Part shown: piece by piece, positions 1-5,713 of the stretch | Layout: the number at the start of each line of letters is the position of its first letter | Numbering within the stretch: the first letter of the stretch is position 1 | Assembly (NCBI GenBank): GCA_964365905.1 | Contig: CAYIRQ010000069.1 | Span: forward strand, 1 to 8,563 | Length of the DNA stretch: 8,563 nt | From: CAYIRQ01 sp964365905 | Lineage (GTDB): Bacteria > Patescibacteriota > Gracilibacteria > Peribacterales > Peribacteraceae | Reading direction: 5' to 3' | Program-made: the position numbers and the translations under genes | The notes under the pieces: model-generated | Databases searched by the model: none | What the model was told of the DNA's origin: nothing | The model's input: only the letters and a program-made list of their open reading frames with translations

Positions 1-1
1 G

Positions 2-1867
2 GCGGGACGCACGATCAATCTCATTGATACTCCGGGACACGTGGACTTCACCGCAGAAGTGGAACGTTCGCTCCGTGTGCTTGATGGCGGGGTGATCGTT
101 TTCGATGGCTCGCAGGGAGTAGAGCCGCAGAGCGAAACTGTCTGGAGGCAGGCAGATAAGTACTCGGTTCCCCGCCTTGCCTTCATCAACAAGATGGATA
201 AGACCGGCGGTGATTTCACCATGTCTCTCGCGAGCATTCATGAGCGCTTGAGTAAACAGGGAGTAGCCATTCAGCTTCCCATCGGATCCGAAAGCACCTT
301 CTCGGGCATCATCGACCTTGTCACCCAGAAGGCCTTCCACTTCTCCGGGGAGCATGGGGAAAAAATATCGGAAAGCGAGGTGCCGGCGGACATGGCGGAA
401 GACGTGAAGAAATATCGCCACATCCTGATGGAGAAAGTGGCTGAATCGAGTTCGGATGAACTGACAGAAGTGTTCCTGGAGAAAGGCGGGCTTTCGCTCG
501 AGCAATTGCAGAAGGGTCTGCGTATGGGAACGGTCTCGGGAAAAATCTATCCGGTGCTCTGCGGATCGTCGCTCCGGAACATGGGCGTGCAGCTTCTGCT
601 CGATGCCGTCGTCGCCTACCTCCCCTCCCCGCTCGACGTCCCACCCATCAAGGCCAAAAATCCGGATACAGGTGCGGAAGAGGGTCGCAAACCTGACAAT
701 GACGAACCATTTGCAGCGCTCGCCTTCAAGATCGCGACCGACCCCTTTGTCGGGAAACTCACGTTCGTTCGCGTCTACTCCGGCGTGTTACGAGCCGGGA
801 GCGCCATCCATAACGTGACCTCCGGCAGAAAAGAGCGCATCGGACGTCTCGTGCGTCTGCATGCGAACCATCGGGAGGAGATCAAGGAGATCGAAGCAGG
901 AGATATCGGTGCCGCCATTGGTCTGAAGGAGACCCGTACAGGAGACACTCTCAGTGATGAAGATCATCCGATTCTCCTCGAAGCCATCCATTTCGCGGAA
1001 CCCGTGATCTCCATGGCGATCGAGCCGAAGACGAAGGCCGATCAGGAGAAAATGGGTCTCTCCATTCAGAAATTTGTCGAGGAGGACCCGACCCTGCGCG
1101 TTCGCTCCGACGAGGAAACGGGGCAAACCATCCTCTCGGGCATGGGAGAACTCCATCTCGAAATCATCCTCGACCGTATGAAGCGCGAGTTCAAAGTCGA
1201 ATGCAACGCCGGGAAACCGCAGGTCGCCTACCGCGAAACGATTCGCAAGGAGATGGAGGGGGAAGGGAAATACATCAAGCAAACGGGCGGCCGCGGCCAG
1301 TACGGTCATGTGGTCTTCACCATCACCCCGCAGGAACCCGGGAAAGGATACGAATTCGAGAACTCCGTCGTCGGAGGACGCATTCCGCGCGAATTCATCG
1401 CTCCCTGCGACAAGGGGTTCCAGGAAGGCATGAGCCGCGGCATCCTCGCGGGGTACCCGGTGGTCGACGTCAAGGTGGAACTCACGAACGGCTCGTATCA
1501 CGACGTCGACTCCTCCGAAATGGCGTTCAAGATGGCAGCCAGTATCGGCTTTCAGGAAGCGGCGCGCCGTGCGGATCCTGCGATCCTGGAGCCCATCATG
1601 AACATGGAAGTCGTGACCCCCGAGCAATTCTTCGGGGACGTCATGGGAAATCTGAATGCCCGCCGCGGCGTGATCCAGGAAACGGGGAATCGTGGAACTG
1701 CAAAAACCATCCGCGCGCTCGTCCCGCTCGCCGCGATGTTCGGCTACGCAACGGAGCTGCGCTCGATGACCCAAGGACGCGCGAGCTTCTCGATGGAACC
1801 GAGTCACTACGCTGCCGTGCCTAAAAACGTTGCAGAAGAAATAATAAAACAGCGCACCGGAGCATAA
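2..1867 (+). CDS. fusA: Elongation factor G (5'-truncated by window edge)
   Basis: Translational GTPase that drives ribosomal translocation and, with RRF, ribosome recycling in the cytoplasm. The frame is open from base 2, so the GTG at 41 is internal and the gene starts upstream. About 621 residues are visible; a full EF-G has about 690-700, so the P-loop and switch I are missing. Visible in order: G3 motif DTPGH (bases 29-43), G4 motif NKMD (about 188-199), domain II, domain III with GMGELHLEI, domain IV with GGRGQYGHV and HDVDSSEMAFK, and domain V up to the terminal KQRTGA. The reading frame is intact to TAA at 1865-1867. A recoded copy of its last 12 codons lies 98 nt downstream. It converges on the flavin reductase gene. 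The family assignment is secure; a paralogous EF-G2 is less likely because the canonical domain IV motifs are all present. Confidence 0.97.
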   Translation, partial: AGRTINLIDTPGHVDFTAEVERSLRVLDGGVIVFDGSQGVEPQSETVWRQADKYSVPRLAFINKMDKTGGDFTMSLASIHERLSKQGVAIQLPIGSESTFSGIIDLVTQKAFHFSGEHGEKISESEVPADMAEDVKKYRHILMEKVAESSSDELTEVFLEKGGLSLEQLQKGLRMGTVSGKIYPVLCGSSLRNMGVQLLLDAVVAYLPSPLDVPPIKAKNPDTGAEEGRKPDNDEPFAALAFKIATDPFVGKLTFVRVYSGVLRAGSAIHNVTSGRKERIGRLVRLHANHREEIKEIEAGDIGAAIGLKETRTGDTLSDEDHPILLEAIHFAEPVISMAIEPKTKADQEKMGLSIQKFVEEDPTLRVRSDEETGQTILSGMGELHLEIILDRMKREFKVECNAGKPQVAYRETIRKEMEGEGKYIKQTGGRGQYGHVVFTITPQEPGKGYEFENSVVGGRIPREFIAPCDKGFQEGMSRGILAGYPVVDVKVELTNGSYHDVDSSEMAFKMAASIGFQEAARRADPAILEPIMNMEVVTPEQFFGDVMGNLNARRGVIQETGNRGTAKTIRALVPLAAMFGYATELRSMTQGRASFSMEPSHYAAVPKNVAEEIIKQRTGA

Positions 1868-1885
1868 TCCCAAGAAGAACGCCTG

Positions 1886-1927
1886 CCCCGCATCGAACCG
1901 CAGCGAAGCGGAGGTTCTGGTGCGGGG
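1886..1927. terminator. Strong GC-rich hairpin after fusA
   Basis: The outer stem CCCCGCA (1886-1892) pairs with TGCGGGG (1921-1927). An inner stem GAACC (1895-1899) pairs with GGTTC (1913-1917), and CCGC/GCGG can close the top around AGCGAA. There is no T-run after the right arm, so it is not a classic intrinsic terminator. It could protect the fusA mRNA 3' end, end transcription weakly, or be a mobile palindromic repeat. The right arm abuts, and by one base enters, the recoded fusA tail that follows. The structure is seen in the sequence; its role is inferred. Confidence 0.5.
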
Positions 1928-1965
1928 TGGCGGAGGAAATCATTAAGCAGAGAACGGGGGCATGA
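1927..1965 (+). pseudogene. Second, recoded copy of the fusA C-terminal end
   Basis: Read from 1927 this stretch gives VAEEIIKQRTGA and a TGA stop, exactly the last 12 residues of the fusA product (1829-1867). Nine of the 12 sense codons differ (for example CGC/AGA, ATA/ATC, ATA/ATT), all synonymously, and the stop differs (TAA/TGA). The copy has no start and no upstream homology in frame; the hairpin precedes it directly. Such a pattern arises only if both copies evolved as coding sequence, so this is probably the displaced 3' end of another fusA allele rather than a fresh tandem duplication. Confidence 0.75.
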
Positions 1966-1969
1966 GCGC

Positions 1970-2037
1970 GTTTTTCGTTTTTCGTTCGTTCGTTTATTCG
2001 TTAACGAAAAACTTATAACGAAGAACGTATAACGTCA
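1970..2037. terminator. Convergent intergenic inverted repeat, likely bidirectional terminator
   Basis: GTTTTTCGTT occurs at 1970-1979 and again at 1977-1986 (7-nt period), and AACGAAAAAC at 2003-2012 is its perfect reverse complement. T-rich and A-rich arms lie between the converging fusA and flavin reductase genes, which fits a terminator usable from both sides. The flank to 2034 continues with degenerate AACG-containing units, so this may also be a short-repeat cluster. Confidence 0.45.
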
Positions 2038-2763
2038 TCAAATGTATCCTTCCTGATGCACATCCTGCTTCGGCACTCCCTTCGCCATGAACCATTCCTT
2101 CACATCCTTCACCATCGCAGGGTTGCCGCAGATGTAGGCGGAAACACGGGAGAAGTCCGTAATCACAGCCGGCATGATATCCGTGACGCGGCCGCGTAAT
2201 CCTTTCCACTCCCCATTTGGTTGACTCACGGCAATGGAGGCATGAAAGTTTGGGTACTGCTTCTCAAGTTCCCGTATTTCTTCGACCCAAAAGAGATCCT
2301 CTTCATGACGAACGCCGAAGAAGAGATGGAGCGGCCGTGCGTCTTTCTTTGTTTCGAGAACCCATTTGAGATGTGCACGGAACGGCGCAACGCCGCTTCC
2401 CGTTCCCACGAAAATGTACTCCTTGTCGGTCTTATCATCGAGCGTGAAACGCCCGAGTGGCCCCTGAATCCGCACAGGATCACCAACGTTAAGCATTTGA
2501 GCCACCCACAGACTCGCACGGCCTTCGGGCTTATAGCGAAGAATAAATGTGAGCTCCATGTCTTCTGTCGGGGGAGAGGCAATGGAATAAGCACGCGGCT
2601 GAATGTCTTCAGGTTTTCCGAGAAGCGGCACATCGAAGAGGACAAATTGTCCTGCCTGAAAGAGAAACTTTTGGCCCTCGGGCATCTTCAATTTGACCTC
2701 CCAAACGTCGTGGCAGAGCTTTTTATTTTGAGTACATGTTGTGATGTAACTCGGCGTCGGCAT
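2038..2763 (-). CDS. FAD/NAD(P)-binding ferredoxin reductase-family oxidoreductase
   Basis: A 241-aa flavoprotein of the ferredoxin-NADP+ reductase superfamily, expected to pass electrons between NAD(P)H and a ferredoxin, flavodoxin or oxygenase partner in the cytoplasm. Visible: N-terminal FAD-binding barrel with RAYSIAS (about 57-63, the R-x-Y-S flavin motif), GPLG (101-104), and the NAD(P)-binding half with GTGSGVAP (120-127) and YICGNP (210-215). No cysteine cluster is present at the C-terminus, so it is not a PyrK-type electron-transfer subunit despite lying beside carA, nor does it carry a fused 2Fe-2S domain. The length fits a stand-alone FNR. The ATG at 2763 is 7 nt after an extended -10 box, suggesting a leaderless mRNA. 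It lies 34 nt after carA on the same strand. The exact electron partner cannot be told. Confidence 0.88.
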   Translation of the reverse strand: MPTPSYITTCTQNKKLCHDVWEVKLKMPEGQKFLFQAGQFVLFDVPLLGKPEDIQPRAYSIASPPTEDMELTFILRYKPEGRASLWVAQMLNVGDPVRIQGPLGRFTLDDKTDKEYIFVGTGSGVAPFRAHLKWVLETKKDARPLHLFFGVRHEEDLFWVEEIRELEKQYPNFHASIAVSQPNGEWKGLRGRVTDIMPAVITDFSRVSAYICGNPAMVKDVKEWFMAKGVPKQDVHQEGYI

Positions 2764-2779
2764 TCAATACAGTATAGCA
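2764..2779 (-). promoter_or_regulatory. Extended -10 promoter for the flavin reductase gene
   Basis: On the - strand TGC-TATACT (2779-2771) is an extended -10 element (TGnTATAAT-like, 5/6). Seven bases separate it from the ATG at 2763, so the predicted transcription start is at or next to the start codon and no ribosome binding site is possible. No good -35 is visible, which is common with extended -10 promoters. Confidence 0.55.
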
Positions 2780-2787
2780 TGAATAGG

Positions 2788-2815
2788 GTGTCAGGTATCA
2801 GGTTTCAGCTTTCAG
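2788..2815. repeat. 7-mer repeat cluster over the carA stop codon
   Basis: Degenerate heptamers GGGTGTC, AGGTATC, AGGTTTC, AGCTTTC run through here. They belong to the same AGGTTTC-like family as the cluster inside carA at 3031-3093. The last residues (KAET) and TGA stop (2798-2800) of carA are encoded in this cluster, and it reaches to within about 10 nt of the flavin reductase promoter. Confidence 0.6.
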
Positions 2816-3952
2816 TACATCGAGGAACTCATCAAATAAATAATTCGCATCCTCCGGTCCGGGCGTTGCTTCAGGGTGAAACTGGACGGCAAAGAATTTC
2901 CCGCTCTCATGACGGATGCCTTCGACGGTGCCATCGTTCGCATTCCGCATCCACACGCTCCAATCCTTGGGCAACGTCTTCTCGTCCACCGCGAAGCCGT
3001 GATTCTGACTTGTGATAATGCAACGCTTACAGCTTTCAGGTTTCAGGTTATAGGTTTCAGGCCTGACACCTGACATCTGACATCTGACACCTACCTCAAG
3101 ACAAGGTTGGTTGGCTCCCCGGTGGCCGTACTTCAGCTTGTACGTGTTTCCTCCAATCGCGAGCGCCATGAGCTGGATGCCGAGGCAGATGCCGAAGGTC
3201 GGAATCCCCTGCTTCATGGCCCATGTAACCTGCGCAATCGTCTCTTTGCACATCTTGGGGTCGCCTGGGCCGTTACTAATGAAGACGCCGTCATATTTGA
3301 AGTCTGCCTTCGAGAGATCATAGTTCCACGGCACGCGAATGACGCGCACTCCCCTCTTGAGGAAGCTGCGAAGAATGTTTCTCTTCATGCCACAATCATA
3401 GGCGACGATCGTAGGGCTGGGGTTCGGGCTGGGGTTCGGTTTGTACCAAATGACTTCTTTGCAACTCACTTCCGCAACTAAGTTTTGAAGATTGGGATCT
3501 TTGATTTCCGAACCCGAATCCGAACCCGAATCCTGGCTGATTCTCCCCAACATCACTCCATGCTCCCGTAATTTCTTGGTGAGCGCCCTCGTATCCACCC
3601 CCGTCATTCCCGGAATCCCATGCTTCTCCATCCAAGATTGGAGCGAGAGCTTGGCGTCGTGGTGACTGAAGTCCTGCGAAACCTGGGAGCAGATCACCGC
3701 ACGCACGTGGATATTCTCACTCTCGAAGTGTTCCGAGAATCCATACTGATTCAGTTTCTCCTCCGGAATGCCATAGTTTCCGATGAGAGGGTAGGTAAAC
3801 ACGAGGATCTGCCCGAGGTAGCTCGGATCCGTCATGCTCTCCGGATATCCCGCCATGCCGGTGTTAAACACCACTTCTCCATCGGCATCGACCGTAGCTC
3901 CGAAGGACTCTCCTTGAAATACCGTGCCGTCCTGAAGAATGAGCTGCGCCAT
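2798..3952 (-). CDS. carA: Carbamoyl-phosphate synthase small (glutaminase) subunit
   Basis: Hydrolyses glutamine and channels ammonia to CarB to make carbamoyl phosphate for pyrimidine and arginine synthesis. The product is 384 aa from the ATG at 3952; a TTG at 3961 would add three residues. The N-terminal CarA domain (MAQLILQDGT, VFNTGMAGYPE) is followed by the class I glutamine amidotransferase domain with nucleophile Cys in GICLGIQ (about residue 256) and the His-Glu pair in FHPE (about 359-361). SQNHGFAVD is also canonical. Unusual stretches are repeat-derived: DSGSDSGSE (about 141-149), PNPSPNPSP (about 172-180), and an approximately 28-residue loop between GANQP and ITSQNHG in place of the usual roughly 10 residues. 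None breaks the frame or removes catalytic residues, so the enzyme may be functional. A -10-like TATGAT lies 8 nt before the ATG. No carB is in the window. A broken 5' copy lies at 6191-6456. Confidence 0.95.
   Translation of the reverse strand: MAQLILQDGTVFQGESFGATVDADGEVVFNTGMAGYPESMTDPSYLGQILVFTYPLIGNYGIPEEKLNQYGFSEHFESENIHVRAVICSQVSQDFSHHDAKLSLQSWMEKHGIPGMTGVDTRALTKKLREHGVMLGRISQDSGSDSGSEIKDPNLQNLVAEVSCKEVIWYKPNPSPNPSPTIVAYDCGMKRNILRSFLKRGVRVIRVPWNYDLSKADFKYDGVFISNGPGDPKMCKETIAQVTWAMKQGIPTFGICLGIQLMALAIGGNTYKLKYGHRGANQPCLEVGVRCQMSGVRPETYNLKPESCKRCIITSQNHGFAVDEKTLPKDWSVWMRNANDGTVEGIRHESGKFFAVQFHPEATPGPEDANYLFDEFLDVLKAET
3031..3093. repeat. Palindromic heptamer repeat inserted in frame in carA
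   Basis: Nine consecutive 7-nt units: AGCTTTC, AGGTTTC, AGGTTAT, AGGTTTC, AGGCCTG, then ACACCTG, ACATCTG, ACATCTG, ACACCTA. The second half is close to the reverse complement of the first, so the block can fold on itself around CAGGCCTG. Its 63 nt equal 21 codons, which keeps the carA frame. It encodes most of the extra loop before ITSQNHG. Confidence 0.8.
3414..3437. repeat. 12-nt tandem repeat in carA (encodes PNPSPNPS)
   Basis: GGGCTGGGGTTC is present twice in tandem and adds a Pro/Asn/Ser low-complexity linker on the - strand, just before the IVAYDCGMKRNI segment that opens the amidotransferase domain. The 4-codon unit preserves frame. Confidence 0.75.
3509..3532. repeat. 12-nt tandem repeat in carA (encodes DSGSDSGS)
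   Basis: CCGAACCCGAAT is present twice in tandem. On the - strand it encodes an acidic Ser/Gly stretch between the N-terminal domain and KDPNLQNLV. It shares the GGGTTCGG-type core with the other 12-nt repeat, so the two probably have a common source. Confidence 0.7.
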
Positions 3953-3959
3953 CAGGAGC

Positions 3960-3971
3960 AATCATACACAG
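3960..3971 (-). promoter_or_regulatory. Putative carA -10 box, conserved in the carA fragment
   Basis: TATGAT on the - strand (3966-3961) lies 8 nt before the carA ATG. The 12-nt block AATCATACACAG is identical upstream of the broken carA copy (6464-6475), and similarity between the two loci stops right after it. Conservation of a non-coding block ending at this point supports a promoter core, with transcription starting at or next to the ATG. No convincing -35 is seen. Confidence 0.45.
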
Positions 3972-3972
3972 G

Positions 3973-4137
3973 TCATGCGGACTTTGCCTGCACTCCCCCG
4001 TTTTCTCCCGGCTTTTTTCCTTTCGTCATCTGCACAAATTCCCATGCCGCCGCGAGCCAGTCGAGACGGGCTGCAGGGGTCATCCGCATGCTGACCTCCA
4101 TTTCCAACTGCCTCTGATCGCAGAGAGGATTATCCAT
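3973..4137 (-). CDS. Small protein, likely partner of a nucleotidyltransferase
   Basis: A 54-aa ORF with a core MRMTPAARLDWLAAAWEFVQMTKG (split here: MRMTPAARLDWL, then AAAWEFVQMTKG) resembling the short helical proteins, with an ERLxWLEEAxEF-like pattern, that accompany AbiEii/DUF6036-type nucleotidyltransferase genes. The resemblance is from memory, not from a search. Its ATG (4137-4135) overlaps the stop of the upstream nucleotidyltransferase remnant by 8 nt (ATGGATAA), typical of translational coupling in one operon. It ends 20 nt before the carA ATG. With the upstream gene truncated by repeat R1, it may no longer be expressed properly. Confidence 0.5.
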   Translation of the reverse strand: MDNPLCDQRQLEMEVSMRMTPAARLDWLAAAWEFVQMTKGKKPGENGGVQAKSA

Positions 4138-4246
4138 GCATTCTATATTCTAACAGGTTTTGTACGTCGGCAATATCCTGCTCGCGTCCTGCCTCTCTCT
4201 TCATGGAAAGCAGATCATCAAACGCAATGACAGGCAACTTGGACAT
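4130..4246 (-). pseudogene. 3' remnant of an AbiEii/DUF6036-like nucleotidyltransferase gene
   Basis: The - strand frame gives a C-terminal-looking peptide: LPVIAFDDLLSMKREAGREQ, then DIADVQNLL. The pattern (V)I-x-(F/L)-(D/E)-D-L-(L/I)-x-M-K-R-x-A-G-R-x-x-D-(L/I)-x-D-(I/V) is the familiar end of minimal-nucleotidyltransferase toxin-antitoxin proteins. Only about 38 residues remain; the catalytic NTase core (GSxxxxD) is absent. Upstream sequence changes at 4246, exactly where the R1 palindrome begins, so the gene was cut by or recombined at R1. The ATG at 4246 is probably just an internal Met. Confidence 0.6.
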
Positions 4247-4341
4247 GTACCTTTGTACCGGTACAAGAGTACAAGTCATCTATGCTGCCATGCTCTCGTC
4301 AGGGCTTCCAGCGAGAGTGTTCTACACTTTCGTGCTGGTTG
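4246..4341. repeat. Repeat R1 (most diverged copy)
   Basis: Starts with the near-palindrome around TTGTACCGGTACAA (4253-4266), as R3 does, then follows the R pattern: CTATGCTGCCATGCT, CCAGCGAGAGTGTT, TTTCGTGCTGGTT. Read on the - strand it gives STKV-stop-NTLAGSPDESMAA-stop, so the conserved frame is broken here by an in-frame TAG. It lies at the breakpoint of the nucleotidyltransferase remnant. Confidence 0.7.
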
Positions 4342-4430
4342 GATGACGGTGCACCCGGAGAGCGTCTTTCATTCCATCTTGCGATCAGAACGCAACCGAC
4401 CATTGCTGCAAGAGATTATGACTACATTAC

Positions 4431-4455
4431 TGGCAATTGTACTACATAATTGCCA
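4431..4455. promoter_or_regulatory. Operator-like inverted repeat at the ATPase gene start
   Basis: TGGCAATT (4431-4438) and AATTGCCA (4448-4455) are perfect 8-bp inverted arms 9 nt apart, ending directly at the ATG at 4456. A -10-like CATAAT (4445-4450) lies inside, 5 nt before the ATG. A protein bound here would block the promoter, so it may be an operator; a hairpin in a longer mRNA is the alternative. About 90 nt upstream (4342-4430) hold nothing recognised. Confidence 0.5.
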
Positions 4456-5607
4456 ATGATCTTTACAAGATTACTATCCTCCCCGAAGCGCACCGCATTT
4501 CTCTTCGGCCCTCGTGGGACGGGAAAATCCACATGGATACGGCAGAATGTTCGTGGTGCTGTGACGTATGATCTCCTGGCCGTCTCCGAGCAGTTGCGCC
4601 TAAGCAGAAATCCATCGGCGCTCTATGACGAACTGCAGCATCTCCAAAAGGGTTCATGGGTTGTCCTCGACGAGGTGCAAAAAGTGCCACAGCTCCTCGA
4701 CGAGGCGCATCGACTCATCGAGGAGAAGAAGCTGCGCTTCCTTCTCTGTGGTAGTAGTGCACGGAAGTTAAAGCGATCAGGAGTCAACCTCCTTGCAGGA
4801 AGAGCGGAGATTCTGCGCATGTTTCCCCTTGTTTCATCCGAGGTACAGGATCTGCCGACACTCGACCGCGTCCTTACTCACGGCATGCTTCCAACAGTTC
4901 TCACCGGCGATGATCCTGTCGCATATCTGCTATCGTACGTCGAAGTGTATCTGCAGGAGGAAATTCGCCAGGAGGCGCTCACGCGCAATTTCGGCGCCTT
5001 TGCCCGTTTCCTTGAAGTGGCAGCACGGCAGAACGGTCAGGTGACGAACATGCTGAACATCGCACGCGATGCGCATGTCGCCCGGCAGACGGTCGCCGCA
5101 TACTTCGATATTCTCGTCGACACGCTGATCGGAGAATGGCTCCCCGCTTGGAAACTGAAGCGCGCGACAAAGCAAGTGACGCACCCGAAGTTTTTTTTCT
5201 TCGACGTAGGCGTCGCCCGTGCTCTCTCCGGCAGGCTTCCGTACCCGCCCGCGCCGGAGGAAGCCGGCGTGCTCTTCGAGACATTCATCCTGCAGGAGAT
5301 GCGCGCCTATCTCGGATACAGCCGGAAACACTACCCTCTCTTCTTCTGGCGCAATTATGCGGGCAGCGAGGTGGATATCGTCCTCGAGACGCAAAAGGGA
5401 TACGTGGCAATAGAAGTGAAGTACGCAGCGGAGTGGCAGCCGAAATATCAGAGAGGACTACGAACCTTCGCAGAGGAAACGGGCGTGAAGAAGGTGCGGC
5501 AGTACGGCGTTTTCACAGGAGCTCGCCGCACGACGCAGGGTGCTGTGACTGTCCTTCCCTGGCGTGAGTTTCTCCGGATGCTCTGGGACGGGGAATTGCT
5601 GCATTAA
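4456..5607 (+). CDS. AAA+ ATPase with DUF4143-type C-terminal domain
   Basis: A 383-aa protein of the widespread AAA_14/DUF4143 family; the cellular role of these proteins is unsettled and many lie in accessory or mobile regions. Visible: Walker A GPRGTGKST (about 18-26), Walker B VVLDEVQKVP (about 69-78), a sensor-1-like GSSARKLKRSGVNLLAGRA (about 99-117), a helical middle that includes a winged-helix-like stretch (GQVTNMLNIARDAHVARQTV), and a C-terminal segment SEVDIVLETQKGYVAIEVKY. The last resembles a PD-(D/E)xK fold with D and ExK residues in place. The length is typical. The ATG at 4456 is chosen over TTG 4450 because it follows the inverted repeat and -10. R1 and R2 flank the gene, making it look like a cassette. 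Confidence 0.88.
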   Translation: MIFTRLLSSPKRTAFLFGPRGTGKSTWIRQNVRGAVTYDLLAVSEQLRLSRNPSALYDELQHLQKGSWVVLDEVQKVPQLLDEAHRLIEEKKLRFLLCGSSARKLKRSGVNLLAGRAEILRMFPLVSSEVQDLPTLDRVLTHGMLPTVLTGDDPVAYLLSYVEVYLQEEIRQEALTRNFGAFARFLEVAARQNGQVTNMLNIARDAHVARQTVAAYFDILVDTLIGEWLPAWKLKRATKQVTHPKFFFFDVGVARALSGRLPYPPAPEEAGVLFETFILQEMRAYLGYSRKHYPLFFWRNYAGSEVDIVLETQKGYVAIEVKYAAEWQPKYQRGLRTFAEETGVKKVRQYGVFTGARRTTQGAVTVLPWREFLRMLWDGELLH

Positions 5608-5609
5608 CG

Positions 5610-5673
5610 TCACGCAGCTATGTGGTAGCCCGGGCTCCCGGCGAGCGTGTTATAGACCTTCGTGCGGGTTTTC
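5610..5673. repeat. Repeat R2 (short copy)
   Basis: Begins 3 nt after the ATPase stop. It shares the R core (CGGCGAGCGTGTTATAGACC, then TTCGTGCGGGTTTT). Read on the - strand it gives KTRTKVYNTLAGSPGYHIAA and a TGA stop at 5612-5610. The frame is open, and the last residues differ from R3/R4 while keeping AA-stop. It lacks the R1/R3 palindrome. Confidence 0.7.
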
Positions 5674-5697
5674 TGCATGACAGGAAGGATGATCGCA

Positions 5698-5713
5698 TGG
5701 TATCCTGCATTCC
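5698..5713 (+). promoter_or_regulatory. Extended -10 promoter of the small membrane protein gene
   Basis: TGG-TATCCT (5698-5706) is an extended -10 element and the ATG at 5714 follows after 7 nt, the same geometry as at the flavin reductase gene. This predicts a leaderless transcript. No strong -35 is apparent. Confidence 0.45.

Noticed and set aside
41..43. GTG at 41 as the fusA start
   Set aside because: It lies inside the DTPGHVDF G3 region; the frame is open to the window edge and encodes canonical EF-G residues upstream.
788..1873. Long open frame (361 codons) on the - strand across fusA
   Set aside because: It is a shadow of the highly conserved fusA frame; its translation is Arg/His-rich with no recognisable motif.
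2038..2763. PyrK (dihydroorotate dehydrogenase electron-transfer subunit), suggested by the neighbouring carA
   Set aside because: PyrK has a C-terminal 2Fe-2S cysteine cluster; this protein ends without one, and no pyrD is adjacent.
2221..3015. Long + strand frame across the flavin reductase and carA
   Set aside because: Antisense to two clear genes, spans their boundary, and shows no domain; a chance frame.
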